Made by a program: the position numbers and the translations under genes. From positions 1 through 7,825 of the forward strand of contig JAIXXU010000043.1 in NCBI GenBank assembly GCA_027490595.1: a stretch of 7,825 nucleotides of DNA, read 5' to 3'. The stretch's first letter is position 1. Each line of letters starts with the position of its first letter. The notes below the pieces were generated by a model, which saw only the letters and a list, made by a program, of their open reading frames with translations, was not told the origin of the DNA and made no database searches. Below are positions 5,938 to 7,825 of the stretch, one piece after another. This DNA is from Pseudomonadota bacterium (lineage in GTDB: Bacteria > Bdellovibrionota_B > Oligoflexia > Silvanigrellales > Silvanigrellaceae).

Positions 5938-7449
5938 GTGAGTGAACATGTTTTTTCAAAGAATTATCCCATTTTAAATAAAATTACAGAGAAGTACGAC
6001 ATCGTCATTGGCATAGAAGTGCATTGCCAACTTGCGTCCAAAAGTAAAATGTTTAGCCGCTCAAAAAACGCCTACGGTGATGCACCAAACTCTAATATAG
6101 ATCCCACTTGTTTAGCTCTTCCTGGAGCTCTTCCCGTGGTGAATGAGGAGTGCATTGACCTTGCCTTGCGCATGGGACTTGCTGTTGGCAGCACCATTCA
6201 AAAGGTGAGTGTTTTTGCTCGAAAAAATTATTTCTATCCAGATCTCCCTAAAGGTTATCAAATTACGCAGTACGACAAGCCCCTATGTTTTGGTGGTTCT
6301 TTAACCCTTCAAAATAAAAAAGTAGTGCGTATAGAACGCATTCAACTTGAAGAAGACGCTGGAAAAAACATTCACGTAGGAACGGCCTCCCTTGTTGATT
6401 ATAATCGCGCAGGTGTAGGACTCATTGAAATTGTCAGCTGCCCTGATATGTCTTCGCCGGAAGAAGCCAGCGAGTATCTGAAGAAACTTCATAGTTATGT
6501 TGTTAATCTTGATATTTCTGATGGTGACTTGGATCGAGGAAATTTTAGAGCAGACGCCAACGTTTCATTGAAACCAAAAGGTTCCTCTACTTTTGGTCAA
6601 CGATGCGAAATTAAAAATGTAAACTCATTTAAATATTTAGAAAAAGCCATTGCCTACGAAGTTGAACGCCAACATGAAATTATTGAAAATGGCGGCTCAA
6701 TCAGTATGGAAACTCGGGGCTATGATAGCGATAAAAATGAAACTTATTCTCTGCGCACCAAGGAAAACGCAAAAGATTATAGGTACTTTCCAGAACCCGA
6801 TTTGCCTCCCTTGATCATTTCTAACGAACGTATTGAAAGAATTCGCTCAATACTTCCTGAACTGCCAGAAACAAAAACATCAAGATTTATTGAAACCTAT
6901 CACTTGCCAGAGTACGATGCGAAGGTAATTTGCGCGTCAAAAGTTAACAGTACTTATTTTGAAAAACTTGTAAGCCAATTAAAAGGCACCTGCGATGCAA
7001 AATTCTTGGCAAACTTTTTTATGACTGAGGTGATGAGAGCAATCAAGATTTATGCTGATACCAAAGGAATTTCTCCTGACGAATTAAATGAAGTTCCTGT
7101 ATCCCTAGAACATTGTGTTTCTCTTTTGAAACTCCAAGCAAACGGAACAATAAGTGGACGTATTGGAAAAGAAATATTTGAAGAAATGATCTCTTCCGGA
7201 AAATCCCCTAATCTTATTGTAAAGGAAAAAAACCTGATACAAATAAGTGATGACATTTCCATTCATGAAATTTGCTTAAAAGTTTTGAATGAAAATCAAT
7301 CACAACTCAACGACTATTTTCAAGGAAAAGAAAAACTATTTGGTTTCTTTGTTGGCCAAGCCATGAAAATTTCCGGGGGTAAATTAAACCCGGGCAAACT
7401 CAACGAACGTATGAAAGAAATGATTGAAAGCCAGAGAAATAAAGGCTAA
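5938..7449 (+). CDS. gatB: Asp/Glu-tRNA(Asn/Gln) amidotransferase subunit B
   Basis: GatB binds the misacylated tRNA, activates its side-chain carboxyl with ATP and amidates it using ammonia from GatA. The 503-residue protein begins with GTG; an about 20-residue lead precedes the conserved start DIVIGIEVHCQL (21-32). Cradle (PET112) motifs follow in order: KNYFYPDLPKGYQITQYDKP at 96-115, LEEDAGKNIH at 137-146, DYNRAGVGLIEIVSCPDMSS at 154-173, RADANVSL at 204-211, EIKNVNSF at 224-231 and KDYRYFPEPDLPPL at 279-292. The C-terminal 150 or so residues form the helical and YqeY-like tRNA-binding tail, ending in FFVGQAMKISGGKLNPGKLN. The usual GVPLIEIVSEPD reads GVGLIEIVSCPD here (Gly161, Cys168), a mild deviation. 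It is the last gene of the operon, ten bases after gatA, and converges on orn. Whether the complex serves Gln-tRNA, Asn-tRNA or both cannot be told from this window. Confidence 0.97.
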   Translation: MSEHVFSKNYPILNKITEKYDIVIGIEVHCQLASKSKMFSRSKNAYGDAPNSNIDPTCLALPGALPVVNEECIDLALRMGLAVGSTIQKVSVFARKNYFYPDLPKGYQITQYDKPLCFGGSLTLQNKKVVRIERIQLEEDAGKNIHVGTASLVDYNRAGVGLIEIVSCPDMSSPEEASEYLKKLHSYVVNLDISDGDLDRGNFRADANVSLKPKGSSTFGQRCEIKNVNSFKYLEKAIAYEVERQHEIIENGGSISMETRGYDSDKNETYSLRTKENAKDYRYFPEPDLPPLIISNERIERIRSILPELPETKTSRFIETYHLPEYDAKVICASKVNSTYFEKLVSQLKGTCDAKFLANFFMTEVMRAIKIYADTKGISPDELNEVPVSLEHCVSLLKLQANGTISGRIGKEIFEEMISSGKSPNLIVKEKNLIQISDDISIHEICLKVLNENQSQLNDYFQGKEKLFGFFVGQAMKISGGKLNPGKLNERMKEMIESQRNKG

Positions 7450-7470
7450 AAATTCAAGTAACGGTTGAAT
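7446..7470 (-). terminator. Weak candidate terminator between gatB and orn (for orn)
   Basis: ATTCAA at 7452-7457 and TTGAAT at 7465-7470 form a 6-bp stem with a seven-base loop. Read on the minus strand the stem runs directly into TTTTTAG, so it could end the orn transcript; it overlaps the gatB stop codon. The stem has only one G-C pair, so it is weak. No T run follows on the + strand, and no gatB terminator is evident. Confidence 0.28.
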
Positions 7471-7482
7471 ACTAAAAACGAC

Positions 7483-7824
7483 CTATGACTCTCTATGTTC
7501 AACCAACTGGCCTGCACAAGACCCTTTTTGGTCTATGAAGTTCAGATAGTGCCTGAGCTCCCCCAAAGACTCATAAATATCATCTTTTGCTCTATGGCCT
7601 TTTTTCTTTGGAAAATGGGTCTTGTAAATACCTTCGAAAATAATTTTGAAACTAGAAACATCAAGCATTCGATAATGAAGTAAAGAAGAAAGATTGGGCA
7701 TCCAACGATCGATAAATTTTTTGTCATGACCAATAGAATTGCCGGCAAGCACCGCTTTTCCTGAATCCTCATAACGAGAAAATAATGCTCTTAGCTCTTC
7801 TTGCACTTGACTTTCAGGCTTGCC
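7483..7824 (-). CDS. orn: Oligoribonuclease, C-terminal part (partial, 5' end outside window)
   Basis: Orn is a cytoplasmic 3'-5' exonuclease of the DEDDh family that degrades very short RNAs (and pGpG from cyclic-di-GMP turnover) to mononucleotides. The frame is open to the right edge and ends at TAG 7483-7485, giving 113 visible residues of an expected 180 or so. The visible part holds the later catalytic motifs: AGNSIGHDKKF (third acidic residue, D34 of the visible part), LHYRMLDVSS (the conserved active-site Tyr, family HYRxxDVS), and GHRAKDDIYESLGEL with the catalytic His77 and final Asp82. The N-terminal D-x-E motif lies outside. An in-frame GTG at 7806 is not the true start, because the frame continues upstream and the family needs about 70 more residues. 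It is convergent with gatB, with 33 bases between them. The C-terminus has an ordinary tail after RHYLNFI. Confidence 0.9.
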   Translation of the reverse strand, partial: GKPESQVQEELRALFSRYEDSGKAVLAGNSIGHDKKFIDRWMPNLSSLLHYRMLDVSSFKIIFEGIYKTHFPKKKGHRAKDDIYESLGELRHYLNFIDQKGSCAGQLVEHRES

Positions 7825-7825
7825 C

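Noticed and set aside
7495..7683. + strand frame opposite orn
   Set aside because: The minus strand encodes recognisable Orn motifs across this region; the + frame is a shadow.
1..7825. tRNA, rRNA, CRISPR array, insertion sequence or toxin-antitoxin pair
   Set aside because: No cloverleaf, regularly spaced repeats, terminal inverted repeats, transposase motifs or small paired genes were seen on either strand.

Overview
The window is a moderately AT-rich stretch of bacterial chromosome. GC counted by eye on sample lines is about 28% in the large orphan gene and about 40% or more in the gat genes. It carries six genes: four look like ordinary housekeeping functions in divergent or convergent arrangement, one is a kinase-like gene, and one is a large gene of unknown function. 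Diaminopimelate/lysine synthesis (DapB), tRNA-dependent amidation (GatCAB) and oligoribonuclease (Orn) together suggest a Gram-negative-type bacterium. The lineage cannot be fixed from this sequence. The low GC and a large orphan protein with a two-helix membrane hairpin would fit a host-associated or chlamydia-, oligoflexia- or spirochaete-like organism, but that is inference only.

Left part (1-3295). The window opens inside the 3' end of a divergent dapB on the + strand. Only 13 bp separate it, tail to tail, from a 929-codon minus-strand gene (325-3114) that resembles no family I recognise. That protein has a Ser/Pro/Gln-rich, probably disordered N-terminus, a tight pair of hydrophobic helices at about residues 156-203, and a roughly 720-residue Lys/Glu-rich, largely helical C-terminal part. 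Its 181-bp upstream region holds a good minus-strand intrinsic terminator (hairpin plus eight T) and three related 8-9 bp elements. These can pair in mutually exclusive ways, including one pairing that would break the terminator.

Middle (3296-4116). A minus-strand gene for a 223-residue P-loop kinase of the archaeal-type CMP kinase family (K-less P-loop) is divergent from the gat operon, with 149 bp between them. That gap contains a perfect 7-bp inverted repeat and a weak promoter candidate for gat.

Right part (4117-7825). gatC, gatA and gatB form a compact operon with 8- and 10-bp gaps. At both internal junctions the Shine-Dalgarno sequence overlaps the stop codon of the gene before, which suggests translational coupling of the three subunits of the Asp/Glu-tRNA amidotransferase. 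The operon converges on the 3' part of orn, which runs off the right edge.

The least explained items are the 929-residue membrane-hairpin protein and the possible attenuator-like leader in front of it. No tRNA, rRNA, CRISPR array, insertion sequence or attachment site was seen.
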